Positions 23,424 to 31,270 of a DNA stretch of 64,000 bases are shown here, piece after piece. The notes below the pieces were generated by a model. That model was not told the origin of the DNA. It searched no databases and was given only the letters and a program-made list of their open reading frames with translations. Origin of the DNA: Tepidimonas alkaliphilus (lineage in GTDB: Bacteria; Pseudomonadota; Gammaproteobacteria; Burkholderiales; Burkholderiaceae_C); the NCBI RefSeq assembly GCF_007556595.1, contig NZ_VJNB01000006.1, forward strand, positions 1 through 64,000. Reading direction: 5' to 3'. A program made the translations under genes and the position numbers. Every line of letters starts with the position of its first letter. Position 1 is the stretch's first letter.

Positions 23424-23446
23424 GGCGTCGGCTCCGTCGCGGCGGC

Positions 23447-24250
23447 TCACCACTGCGCGCCGGGATGGGCGCGCGCCACCGACTGCATCTCCGCCAGCAG
23501 GTGGCTCAGGTGCTCGGAGTGCAGCCCGGTCTTGCCCTGCGGCACGTAGCCCTCGTCGCTCGGCAGGCGCAGCGTCGCTTCCTGCAGCGTCGCCGCCACG
23601 GTGGCGCGCCAGGCGTCGCGCAGGCCCGCCACGTCCACGCCGACGCCGGCCTGCACCGCCGCGCGCTCGAAGTCGCTCGCCGTCCAGAACTCCTGCGTGT
23701 ACGGCATCAGGTGGTCGAAGGCGGCCTGCATGCGCGCGTGCGACTCCTCGGTGCCGTCGCCCAGGCGCACCACCCATTCGCTGGCGTGGCGCAGGTGGTA
23801 GCGCGCCTCCTTCAGCGACTTGGCGGCGATCGCCGCCAGCGGCTCGTGGCGGCTGGCCTGCAGCGCGTCCCACAGCGGCACCATCAGCGCGCTGTAGAGA
23901 AAATTGCGCGCCAGCGTCACGCCCCAGTCCATGTCGCCCTGCGCGTAGCCGACGCGCGGCAGGCTGGCCGGCAGCTCCAGCAGCACGTAGTTGCGGAACT
24001 GGTGCGCGTCGCGCCAGTAGGCGTAGGTGTCCTCGGTGGCCTCGCCGCCCTCCAGCCGCGCCACCTCTTGATACAACAGGCGCGCCTGGCCGATCAGATC
24101 CAGGCTCTGGTTGGCCAGCGCCAGGTCTTCCTCCAGCACCGGGCCGACGCCGCACCACTGGCAGTTACGCTGCGCCAGCACCAGCGCGTTGTCGCCCAGG
24201 TGCAGCAGGTAGTCGATCCGCACGTCGGTCTCGGTGGCCACGGCGTCCAT
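23447..24250 (-). CDS. paaC: Phenylacetyl-CoA epoxidase structural subunit PaaC
   Basis: Non-catalytic ferritin-like partner of PaaA. It has 267 residues. It begins near YLLHLGDNALVLAQRNCQWC, and the helical core includes DLIGQARLLYQEVA and SLKEARYHLRHASEWVVRLGDG. The diiron ligand set is incomplete, as usual for PaaC. Its ATG at 24250 overlaps the paaB stop (ATGA), showing translational coupling. Confidence 0.95.
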   Translation of the reverse strand: MDAVATETDVRIDYLLHLGDNALVLAQRNCQWCGVGPVLEEDLALANQSLDLIGQARLLYQEVARLEGGEATEDTYAYWRDAHQFRNYVLLELPASLPRVGYAQGDMDWGVTLARNFLYSALMVPLWDALQASRHEPLAAIAAKSLKEARYHLRHASEWVVRLGDGTEESHARMQAAFDHLMPYTQEFWTASDFERAAVQAGVGVDVAGLRDAWRATVAATLQEATLRLPSDEGYVPQGKTGLHSEHLSHLLAEMQSVARAHPGAQW

Positions 24251-24570
24251 CACATGTGCCCCACTTCGTCCGGGATCTCGTAGAAGGTCGGGTGGCGGTA
24301 GATCTTGTCGGCCGCCGGCTCGAAGAACTCGCCCTTGTCGTCCGGGCGGCTGGCCACGATCGCCGCGGAGGGCACGACCCAGATGCTGACGCCCTCCTGG
24401 CGGCGGGTGTAAATGTCGCGCGCCATCTGCAGCGCGTGCGTGGCATCCGCCGCGTGCAGGCTGCCGCAGTGCTTGTGCTCCAGGCCCTGCTTGCTGCGCA
24501 CGAACACTTCCCATAGGGGCCAGTCCTTCAGCGCCGGGGTTGGGTTGGCGGGGGTTTGGGGGTCGCTCAT
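24250..24570 (-). CDS. paaB: Phenylacetyl-CoA epoxidase subunit PaaB
   Basis: Small subunit that bridges PaaAC heterodimers. It has 106 residues with the family features WPLWEVFVRSKQGLEHKHCG and ALQMARDIYTRRQEGVSIWV. The typical C-terminus is FYEIPDEVGHM. It lies 31 bases after paaA with a GAGGAGA-like ribosome binding site. Confidence 0.95.
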   Translation of the reverse strand: MSDPQTPANPTPALKDWPLWEVFVRSKQGLEHKHCGSLHAADATHALQMARDIYTRRQEGVSIWVVPSAAIVASRPDDKGEFFEPAADKIYRHPTFYEIPDEVGHM

Positions 24571-24601
24571 CGTCGGGTTCTCCTCTCCTGCGGCGGCGGG
24601 G

Positions 24602-25612
24602 TCAGGCCGCCGCCTTCAGCGCGCGCGCCTGGCGCTTGCGCGCGTGCGCCAGCGCCGCCTCGCGCACCCAGGCGCCGTCGCGGTGCGCCTTGATGCGCGT
24701 GCCAAGGCGCTCCTTGTTGCACGGCCCGTGGCCGTTGACGGTGCGCCAGAACTCGTCCCAGTCGATCTCGCCGAAGTCGTAGTGGCCGCGCTGGGGGTTC
24801 CACTTCAGCTTCGGGTCGGGCAGTGTCACGCCCAGCACCTCGGCCTGCGGCACGGTGGCATCGACAAACTTCTGGCGCAGCTCGTCGTTGCTGATGCGCT
24901 TGATGCCCCAGCGCATGCTCTGCTCGCTGTGCACGCTGGCGCTGTCGGGCGGGCCGAACATCGCCAGGCATTTCCACCACCAGCGGTTGACGGCGTCCTG
25001 CACCATGCGGCGCTGCTCGTCGGTGCCGCGCATCATCGTCAGCAGCAGCTCGTAGCCCTGGCGCTGGTGGAAGCTCTCCTCCTTGCAAATGCGGATCATC
25101 GCGCGCGCGTACGGCCCGTAGCTGCAGCGGCACAGCGGGATCTGGTTCATGATCGCCGCGCCATCGACGAGCCAGCCGATGACGCCGACGTCAGCCCAGG
25201 TCAGGGTCGGGTAGTTGAAGATCGAGCTGTATTTGGCACGCCCGGAGTGCAGCTGCTCGATCAGCTCGGCGCGGCTGACGCCCAGCGTTTCGGCAGCGGA
25301 ATACAGATACAGCCCGTGGCCGCCCTCGTCCTGCACCTTGGCCAGCAGGATGGCCTTGCGCTTGAGGCTGGGCGCGCGGGTGATCCAGTTGCCCTCCGGC
25401 AGCATGCCGACCACCTCGCTGTGCGCGTGCTGGCTGATCTGGCGGATCAGCGTGCGGCGGTAGGCCTCGGGCATCCAGTCCTGTGGCTCGATGCGACCGT
25501 CGGCGTCGATGCGCGCCTGGAAAGCGGCGAGCTTGTCAGCGGGCTCGTCGGGCTGGATCGGCTGCACCTTCGTCGCGGCCGGATCGGGGAGGCTGAGCGC
25601 TTGCGTGTACAT
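24602..25612 (-). CDS. paaA: Phenylacetyl-CoA 1,2-epoxidase catalytic subunit PaaA
   Basis: Diiron oxygenase subunit that epoxidises the aromatic ring of phenylacetyl-CoA. It has 336 residues. The two EX2H diiron pairs are visible in [16 protein letters not shown] and [16 protein letters not shown]. Other conserved blocks are [19 protein letters not shown] and the C-terminal [20 protein letters not shown]. The ATG at 25612 is 20 bases downstream of the paaK stop and has a GAGGAGA ribosome binding site. Confidence 0.96.
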   Translation of the reverse strand: MYTQALSLPDPAATKVQPIQPDEPADKLAAFQARIDADGRIEPQDWMPEAYRRTLIRQISQHAHSEVVGMLPEGNWITRAPSLKRKAILLAKVQDEGGHGLYLYSAAETLGVSRAELIEQLHSGRAKYSSIFNYPTLTWADVGVIGWLVDGAAIMNQIPLCRCSYGPYARAMIRICKEESFHQRQGYELLLTMMRGTDEQRRMVQDAVNRWWWKCLAMFGPPDSASVHSEQSMRWGIKRISNDELRQKFVDATVPQAEVLGVTLPDPKLKWNPQRGHYDFGEIDWDEFWRTVNGHGPCNKERLGTRIKAHRDGAWVREAALAHARKRQARALKAAA

Positions 25613-25632
25613 GGCGGATCTCCTCGAGGGGG

Positions 25633-26958
25633 TCACAGCGGACGGGGCCGCTCGTCCAGCACGCGCCGCGCCTTGCCGGTCTGGGTGCGCGGCAGCGTGT
25701 CGGCGTCCAGCACCGTCACGCGGGTGCTCACGCCGATGAAGGTCTTGATGCGGTGCTGTAGCTCGTGGGCGATGAGCGCGCGCTCGGCCTCCGACAGGCG
25801 CCCGCTCAGGTGGCGCTGCAGCTCGCAGCGCACCTCGAGCTGATCCAGGTGCCCCTCGCGCGTCAGCACCAGCAGGTAGTTGCCCGACAGCTGCGCGTCG
25901 CGCAGGATCTGCTCCTCGATTTGCGTCGGGAAGACATTGACGCCGCGCAGGATGATCATGTCGTCGGTGCGTCCCGTGATGCGGCCGATGCGGCGAAAGC
26001 TGCGCGCGGTGGGCGGCAGCAGCCGCGTGCGGTCGCGCGTGCGGTAGCGGATGACGGGCATGGCCTCTTTGGTCAGCGAGGTGAAGACCAGCTCGCCCTC
26101 CTCGCCGTCGGGCAGCACCTCGCCGGTGTCGGGGTCGATGATCTCGGGGTAGAAGTGATCCTCCCAGATCACCGGGCCGTCCTTGGTCTCGATGCACTCG
26201 TTGGCCACGCCGGGGCCCATCACTTCCGACAGGCCGTAGATGTCCACCGCATCCAGCCCAAGCTTGCGTTCGATCTCGGCGCGCATGCCCTCGCCCCACG
26301 GCTCGGCGCCGAAGATGCCGACCTTGAGCGGAATCTGCTCCGGCGCGATGCCAAGCCGCTCGAACTCCTCGGCGATCACCAAGGAATAAGACGGCGTCAC
26401 CATGATGATGTCGGGCTTGAAGTCCATGATCAGCTGCACCTGGCGCTCGGTCTGTCCGCCCGACATCGGAATGACGGTGCAGCCCAGCCGCTCGGCGCCG
26501 TAATGCGCGCCCAGCCCGCCGGTGAACAGGCCGTAGCCGTAAGCCACGTGCACGATGTCGCCGGGGCGGCCGCCGGCGGCGCGGATCGAGCGCGCCACCA
26601 GATGCGCCCAGGTGTCGATGTCACGCTGGGTGTAACCGACCACGGTGGGCTTGCCGGTGGTACCGGAGGAGGCGTGGATGCGCACCACCTGCTGCCGCGG
26701 CACGGCAAACATCCCGAACGGATAGGTTTCACGTAGGTCAGCCTTGGTGGTAAAGGGAAATTTGGCCAGGTCGGCCAGCGTCTTCAGGTCGTCCGGGTGC
26801 ACGCCGGCGGCGTCGAACTTGGCGCGGTAGTGCGGCACGTTGTCGTAGGCGTGGCGCACGCTCCACTTCAGGCGCTTGAGCTGCAGCGCGGCGATCTCGT
26901 CGCGGCTGGCGGTCTCGATCGGCTCCAGGTCGCCGGGGCGCGGGGCTTTGACGGGCAT
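25633..26958 (-). CDS. paaK: Phenylacetate-CoA ligase
   Basis: AMP-forming ligase that activates phenylacetate to phenylacetyl-CoA, the entry step of the pathway and the source of the PaaX inducer. It has 441 residues, the usual size. The P-loop-like motif is [16 protein letters not shown], followed by the adenylate region [12 protein letters not shown] and the C-terminal motif [15 protein letters not shown]. It follows paaI by 52 bases. Confidence 0.96.
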   Translation of the reverse strand: MPVKAPRPGDLEPIETASRDEIAALQLKRLKWSVRHAYDNVPHYRAKFDAAGVHPDDLKTLADLAKFPFTTKADLRETYPFGMFAVPRQQVVRIHASSGTTGKPTVVGYTQRDIDTWAHLVARSIRAAGGRPGDIVHVAYGYGLFTGGLGAHYGAERLGCTVIPMSGGQTERQVQLIMDFKPDIIMVTPSYSLVIAEEFERLGIAPEQIPLKVGIFGAEPWGEGMRAEIERKLGLDAVDIYGLSEVMGPGVANECIETKDGPVIWEDHFYPEIIDPDTGEVLPDGEEGELVFTSLTKEAMPVIRYRTRDRTRLLPPTARSFRRIGRITGRTDDMIILRGVNVFPTQIEEQILRDAQLSGNYLLVLTREGHLDQLEVRCELQRHLSGRLSEAERALIAHELQHRIKTFIGVSTRVTVLDADTLPRTQTGKARRVLDERPRPL

Positions 26959-27010
26959 CGTCGGGTCTCCTCTATCCTCGGGTCGCTTTCAGAGCGCGCG
27001 CGGCGGCGAC

Positions 27011-27487
27011 TCAGGCGTGGGGTTGCGCCTGCTGCAGGCCAGCGATCACCTCGCCGCCGATGCGGTGGCTCTTGCCGCGAAACAGCGCCACCAACCGCCC
27101 GCTGCCGCGCGCGCGCACCGTGATGTCATAGACGCCGCTGCGGCCGGCCAGCGCGCGCTCCACCGCCTCGGCCTCCAGCACCTCGCCCTCGCGCGCGGGG
27201 CTCAGGAAATCGATCTGGCACGCCGAGGCCACGGTGTTGTGGTTGTGGCTGTTGCAGGCGTAGGCAAACGCGCTGTCGGCCAGCGTGAAGATCAGCCCGC
27301 CGTGGCACATCGCGTGGCCGTTGACCATGTCGGCGCGCACCGGCATCGACATCACCGCGCGGCCCGGGCCGACGGCCTCCAGCCGCATGCCCAGCGCCTG
27401 GCAGGCGCGGTCGCGTGCCCACATCGCGGCGGCCGCCGCTTCGGCCAAAACCTGAGGATCGGTCAAAGTCGAAGTGGCGCCGGTCAT
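27011..27487 (-). CDS. paaI: Hydroxyphenylacetyl-CoA thioesterase PaaI
   Basis: Hot-dog fold thioesterase that releases CoA from stalled pathway intermediates. It has 158 residues. The active-site region VNGHAMCHGGLIFTLADSAFAYACNS and the later VALFRGKSHRIGG are characteristic of PaaI. It is the first gene of the minus-strand Paa run and lies directly downstream of the inverted repeat that may be the PaaX operator. The ATG lacks an ideally spaced ribosome binding site; a GAGG lies about 20 bases upstream. Confidence 0.93.
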   Translation of the reverse strand: MTGATSTLTDPQVLAEAAAAAMWARDRACQALGMRLEAVGPGRAVMSMPVRADMVNGHAMCHGGLIFTLADSAFAYACNSHNHNTVASACQIDFLSPAREGEVLEAEAVERALAGRSGVYDITVRARGSGRLVALFRGKSHRIGGEVIAGLQQAQPHA

Positions 27488-27489
27488 CG

Positions 27490-27529
27490 TGATACAAAAA
27501 GTTCCTCATTGAAGACAACTTCAGTATCA
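27490..27529 (-). promoter_or_regulatory. Candidate PaaX operator upstream of paaI
   Basis: An inverted repeat TGATAC (27490-27495) and GTATCA (27524-27529) has a 28-base spacer and sits just upstream of paaI in an AT-rich patch. Known PaaX sites contain a TGATTC-like core, so the half-sites are similar. The 176-base gap between paaX and paaI is where the main paa promoter should lie. I could not fix -10 and -35 elements. Confidence 0.45.
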
Positions 27530-27663
27530 ATCGATCGCGTGGTTCCGCCCATAGGGGTTTTCCCGCAACAGCGCACGATCCTGCCACCGGCCCGACCAGC
27601 GGTGTGGTCAGGCCACGCGCCCGCGCTGCATCGCCGCGCCCAGCGTCCCGCTTGCGTGGATGC

Positions 27664-28659
27664 TCAAACGCCAGGCGGCTCGCCCAGCGAACAGGTGTCG
27701 TCAAGCGGCTCAAAGCGCTGCCACAGCCATGCCGCCGCCGTCGGCGCCTGGCCGTCGGCCAGCCGCACGCAGCGATCCAGGTGCTGCTCGGCGGGCTCCA
27801 GCAACAGCCGATAAAGGCGACGGCATACCTGACGCGCCCGCTCGCCCGGCCACTCGCGCGGCAGCAGCTCAGCGGGCAGCTGCGGGTCGCGCAGCAGCAG
27901 GCGACGCCAGTCGTGGATCAGCAGCGTGCGGCCCAGAAAGGCCAGTGGCGGCGGCACCGCATGACCGCGCAACGCGGCCTCGATCGGAGCGTAGCGCTCC
28001 ACGAAATCCGCATAGTGTTGCGCCAGCGCGGCCAGATTCCAGGCCTGCTGCACCAATGAGCGGTTGGGCGCCACCCCGCGCAACGGCAGCCGCTGCGCGC
28101 GCAGCGGCAGCAGCGCGCCGACCCAAGCGCCCAGCCCGTCGGCGCCCAGCGCGTCCAAGGTTGCGTCGAGGTCGGCGCTCGGGTGCAGGTAGATCGCCCC
28201 AGGCAGCTCGCCCCAGCCCTGCCAGAACAGCGATCGGCGCAGCCGCTCGCGCACGCGCGCCGGCAGCGCCTCGGTGACCACCAGCAGCCGCCAGTGCAGA
28301 TCCCAGCTCGGCGCGCGCGCGGCGTAAATCTGGCGCGCCGCTTCATCCACGCGCGCCAGCCCCGCCTCCGTCAACAGGTAGTCGGTGCGCCGCCCGTGCG
28401 CGCGGGTGGCCAGCCACCCTTCCTGCACCAGCCGATAGACCGCGGTGCGCACCAGGCGCTCGTTGATCCCGAGCGGCGCCAGCAACTCGATCAGACTGCC
28501 AAGCCACAGCCGCGCGCCGCGTGGCAACACGGCGTCGCCGAATACGGTGACGATCAGCGAGCCGGCCTGCACGCGGTCTTGCTGCGCAAACGCATCGATG
28601 CGCGCCTGCAACGCAGCCAGCGGGTTGGGGTGAGCCTCGGCGTTAGGGACGGCAGCCAT
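27664..28659 (-). CDS. paaX: Phenylacetate degradation repressor PaaX
   Basis: GntR-like winged-helix repressor that is released by phenylacetyl-CoA. It has 331 residues. The N-terminal DNA-binding part includes GSLIVTVFGDAVLPRGARLW and NERLVRTAVYRLVQEGWL, both typical of PaaX. The following domain has HWRLLVVTEALPARVRERLRR and LFWQGWGELPGAIYLHP. It lies upstream of the operon in the same direction but is separated by the putative operator region. Confidence 0.95.
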   Translation of the reverse strand: MAAVPNAEAHPNPLAALQARIDAFAQQDRVQAGSLIVTVFGDAVLPRGARLWLGSLIELLAPLGINERLVRTAVYRLVQEGWLATRAHGRRTDYLLTEAGLARVDEAARQIYAARAPSWDLHWRLLVVTEALPARVRERLRRSLFWQGWGELPGAIYLHPSADLDATLDALGADGLGAWVGALLPLRAQRLPLRGVAPNRSLVQQAWNLAALAQHYADFVERYAPIEAALRGHAVPPPLAFLGRTLLIHDWRRLLLRDPQLPAELLPREWPGERARQVCRRLYRLLLEPAEQHLDRCVRLADGQAPTAAAWLWQRFEPLDDTCSLGEPPGV

Positions 28660-28702
28660 GGCGCGATCGTAGCGCCGGCGCTTCCCCCGAGCTCGTCACG
28701 GC

Positions 28703-29269
28703 TCAAGCTTCGGCGCGCAGCGCGCCTTGCGCGCGGCCCTTGCCAGCGCGCGCCGGCGGCTTGCACAGGCCGCAAACGAAGTGGCGGTGGTTGACGTAGG
28801 GATCCGCCACAAAGTGGCCGCCGCACTGCGTGCAACGCGCGCGCGCCAGCATCCCGGCATCCACAAAACGGCTCAACCGCCAGGCTCGTGTCAACGACAG
28901 CAACGGCTGCAGACCGCAGGCGCGCATCTGCTCGGCATACAGCCGATACGCCTTCATGACGGCGTCGATGTTGTCGATGGCAGCCGCCTTCAGCAACGAC
29001 TGCCGGATGTTTTCAAACAGCGAGGCGTGGATGTTGGGCTGCCACTGCAAAAAGTAGTCAGTGGAAAACGGCAGCTGGCCTTTGCTGGGTGAGCGCCCGG
29101 TGACCTCTTTGTAGAGCTTGAGCAGCCGCTCGTAAGAGAGGTTGGTTTCGCTCTCCAACACCTGCAGGCGCGCGCCGAGCTGGATCAGCTGCACGGCGCG
29201 CTCGACGTCGCGGCTTTCGGCCAACAGGCTTTTGGCGGCGGACTTGCGAGTGGCGGTGACGGCGGTCAT
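28703..29269 (-). CDS. flhC: Flagellar master regulator subunit FlhC
   Basis: With FlhD forms the FlhD4C2 activator of early flagellar genes. It has 188 residues. It includes the conserved NLSYERLLKLYKEVTGRSPSKGQLPFS block. The zinc site is Cys146, Cys149, Cys166 and Cys169 (CTQC and CGLC). It follows flhD by 34 bases. No structural flagellar genes are in the window. Confidence 0.95.
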   Translation of the reverse strand: MTAVTATRKSAAKSLLAESRDVERAVQLIQLGARLQVLESETNLSYERLLKLYKEVTGRSPSKGQLPFSTDYFLQWQPNIHASLFENIRQSLLKAAAIDNIDAVMKAYRLYAEQMRACGLQPLLSLTRAWRLSRFVDAGMLARARCTQCGGHFVADPYVNHRHFVCGLCKPPARAGKGRAQGALRAEA

Positions 29270-29303
29270 GGCAGGGCTCCGGGGCGGGGATGGGGACGGG
29301 GCG

Positions 29304-29666
29304 TCAGGCGGCGGCTTGCGCCAGGCGGCTGGCCATCAGGATGCTGCCGTGCAGACGTTGCGCTGCCTCGCCCAGGGAACGTTGCGGCGCGTGACGGCTG
29401 GCCAACAGCGCAAAGACCATCTCGTCGTCGGCCTGAAAGCGGCACAGCAAGGTGTTGGTGCTGGCCAGCTTGAGCAGTTGCGCCGGCGAGAGGGCTGCGA
29501 TCAGGTCGGCAGCCTCTTGCGTCAGACCCAGGCGAAACGTCGCCTCGGCTTTGTCGGCGCGAATCAAACGCTGCGCCAGCATCAGGTAGGTGAGGTTGAC
29601 CTCGCGGATTTCAGCCAGCAACTGCTCGCGCTCGTCGTCGTGCGGCAGGATGGCGGTGTCGCTCAT
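29304..29666 (-). CDS. flhD: Flagellar master regulator subunit FlhD
   Basis: DNA-binding partner of FlhC. It has 120 residues, including EIREVNLTYLMLAQRLIRAD and the region LLKLASTNTLLCRFQADDE. The ATG at 29666 has an AAGGAGC ribosome binding site; a longer reading to 29939 would run over untranslated sequence. An inverted repeat lies 26 bases upstream of the start codon. Confidence 0.95.
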   Translation of the reverse strand: MSDTAILPHDDEREQLLAEIREVNLTYLMLAQRLIRADKAEATFRLGLTQEAADLIAALSPAQLLKLASTNTLLCRFQADDEMVFALLASRHAPQRSLGEAAQRLHGSILMASRLAQAAA

Positions 29667-29691
29667 GGCGGTGCTCCTTCTCAGCGGGCTC

Positions 29692-29725
29692 GCCACTTGG
29701 TTCGGGCTTCCTAGCACAAAGTGGC
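29692..29725 (-). promoter_or_regulatory. Inverted repeat in the flhD leader
   Basis: GCCACTT (29692-29698) and AAGTGGC (29719-29725) form a perfect seven-base inverted repeat with a 20-base spacer, just upstream of the flhD ribosome binding site. It could be an operator or a translational-control hairpin. The rest of the 184-base gap up to the adenosyltransferase stop holds a T7 run near 29825 on the minus strand, preceded only by a weak four-base stem. Confidence 0.4.
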
Positions 29726-29850
29726 AAGCGGTGTTGCGTTGAAAAGGATTGTGAAAACCGCTCTGCTTGGCTTGAATCCGAAGGTGTCTGTTGCTCGATC
29801 CGACGGCGGATGACCCCGATGTCAGAAAAAAACCGACAAACGCCACGGTA

Positions 29851-30417
29851 TCAGTCCGCCCCGCCGCGGCGCAGGCGCTCGCTGTTCCAATAGACGTCGT
29901 CGCCGCCGCCGTGACGGTTGAGCACGCGCGCCAGCACAAACAGCAGGTCGCTGAGCCGATTCAGATATTGACGCGGCGTGGCGTGCAACGCTTCGGCTTC
30001 CCCCAAGGCGACCAAGCTGCGCTCGGCGCGGCGCGCCACCGTGCGGCAGACATGCGCCAGCGCCGCCGCGCGCGTGCCGCCGGGCAGAATGAACTCCTGC
30101 AGTCGCGGCAGCCGCTGGTTGTAGTCGTGCAGCGCCTGATCCAACGCCAGCACGGCTTCGGGCTTGAGCAAGGCGTGGCCCGGCATGCTCAGCTCCCCGC
30201 CGAGGTTGAACAGCTCGTGCTGAATCGTGATCAGCAGCGCGCGCACATCTTCGGGCAGCGGCTCGGTCAGCAGCAAACCCAGGTGGGAATTCAATTCATC
30301 CACATCCCCCAGCGCATGGATGCGCAAACTGCTCTTGCTGACGCGTTGGTTGTTGCCCAGGCCGGTGGTGCCGGCGTCGCCGGTGCGGGTGGCGATTTGG
30401 GTCAAGCGGTGGCCCAT
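29851..30417 (-). CDS. Cob(I)yrinic acid a,c-diamide adenosyltransferase, PduO type
   Basis: ATP:cob(I)alamin adenosyltransferase that makes adenosylcobalamin. It has 188 residues. The ATP-binding N-terminus TRTGDAGTTGLGNNQRVSKSS and the conserved ALGDVDELNSHLGLLL are visible. Further family blocks are ILPGGTRAAALAHVCRTVARRAER and LNRLSDLLFVLAR. This is the trimeric PduO/MMAB family, unrelated to CobA. No cobalamin riboswitch was recognised in the 116 bases upstream. Confidence 0.93.
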   Translation of the reverse strand: MGHRLTQIATRTGDAGTTGLGNNQRVSKSSLRIHALGDVDELNSHLGLLLTEPLPEDVRALLITIQHELFNLGGELSMPGHALLKPEAVLALDQALHDYNQRLPRLQEFILPGGTRAAALAHVCRTVARRAERSLVALGEAEALHATPRQYLNRLSDLLFVLARVLNRHGGGDDVYWNSERLRRGGAD

Positions 30418-30533
30418 GGTGCGAGGTTCCTCGGCGATGCGACCGCGGCATTATCCAGCGTGGTGACGGCCACGGTGCTGCTAGCGTGATAGCATCCGTC
30501 CGATCGAATGGTTGGCACGCGTGGAGACGACCG

Positions 30534-30785
30534 ATGGCGCAGGTGGTGGTGCGACGTCTGGAGGAAGGCGTCAAGCAGGCACTGAAGGCGCGCGCGGCGC
30601 GCCACGGCTGCAGCATGGAAGAGGAGGTGCGCCGCATCCTGCGCCGCGCGGTGCAGGAGGAGCCCGCGGCGGCAGCGCCGGGGCTGGGTTCGCGCATCGC
30701 GGCGCGCTTCGCCGGACTGGGCCTCGACGACGAATGGCCGACGTGGCACGGGCACGAGGCGCAGCCGATGGAGCCGCCGCAGTGA
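30534..30785 (+). CDS. FitA-like ribbon-helix-helix antitoxin
   Basis: An 83-residue antitoxin. The N-terminal segment MAQVVVRRLEEGVKQALKAR and the RHGCSMEEEVRRILRRAV helix are those of FitA/VapB-type Arc-like proteins. The C-terminal half should bind and block the toxin. A GGAGA ribosome binding site precedes the ATG at 30534. It overlaps the toxin by four bases (GTGA), giving coupled translation. Confidence 0.85.
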   Translation: MAQVVVRRLEEGVKQALKARAARHGCSMEEEVRRILRRAVQEEPAAAAPGLGSRIAARFAGLGLDDEWPTWHGHEAQPMEPPQ

Positions 30786-31204
30786 AGCTGCTGGACACCA
30801 ACGTGCTGTCGGCCCTGATGCGGCGCGAACCGGACGCGCGCGTGGTGGCGTGGCTCGACGCTCAGGAGCCTGAGACGGTATGGACGACCACGATCACGGT
30901 GTTCGAGGCGCGTTACGGGCTGGCCCTGCTGAGCGAGGGCCGGCGCCGGCAGGCGTTGCTGGCGTCGCTGGAGGCGCTGCTGGAGGATGACCTGCGCTGG
31001 CGCGTGCTGCCGCTGGACGCGCGGGCGGCGACACTGGCGGCCGAACTGGCGGCCCGCCGGCGGCGCCAGGGTCGCCCGGTCGATCTGCGCGACACGCTGA
31101 TCGCCGGCATCGCACTGGCGCACCGTGCCACCATCGTCACCCGCAACCGGCGCCATTTCGCCGACTTGGAGGTCGACGTGGTCAACCCTTGGGCGGCCGA
31201 CTGA
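30782..31204 (+). CDS. PIN-domain toxin, VapC/FitB family
   Basis: Metal-dependent ribonuclease toxin of 140 residues. Acidic PIN residues are visible in LLDTNVLSALMR (Asp5), TVFEARYGLALL and the C-terminal RDTLIAGIAL. The final motif is IVTRNRRHFADL, typical of this family. It starts with GTG inside the antitoxin stop. The target RNA is unknown; many relatives cleave tRNA. Confidence 0.87.
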   Translation: MKLLDTNVLSALMRREPDARVVAWLDAQEPETVWTTTITVFEARYGLALLSEGRRRQALLASLEALLEDDLRWRVLPLDARAATLAAELAARRRRQGRPVDLRDTLIAGIALAHRATIVTRNRRHFADLEVDVVNPWAAD

Positions 31205-31270
31205 CCCATCCTGATACCGCAAGCCCCACCCCGGCGTCCAAGCCTGCGCAGTCCACCGGAAGGCCTCTCG

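Noticed and set aside
26725-26740. Partial parS-like sequence GGTTTCACGTAGG inside paaK
   Set aside because: Only half of the palindrome is present, and it is far from parAB.
28700-29300. Plus-strand frames antisense to flhC
   Set aside because: flhC has its full length, zinc cysteines and an adjacent flhD; the antisense frames lack any recognisable feature.
29820-29850. T-run after the adenosyltransferase stop as a terminator
   Set aside because: Seven T residues follow, but the preceding stem is only about four base pairs with a long loop, so it is too weak to list.
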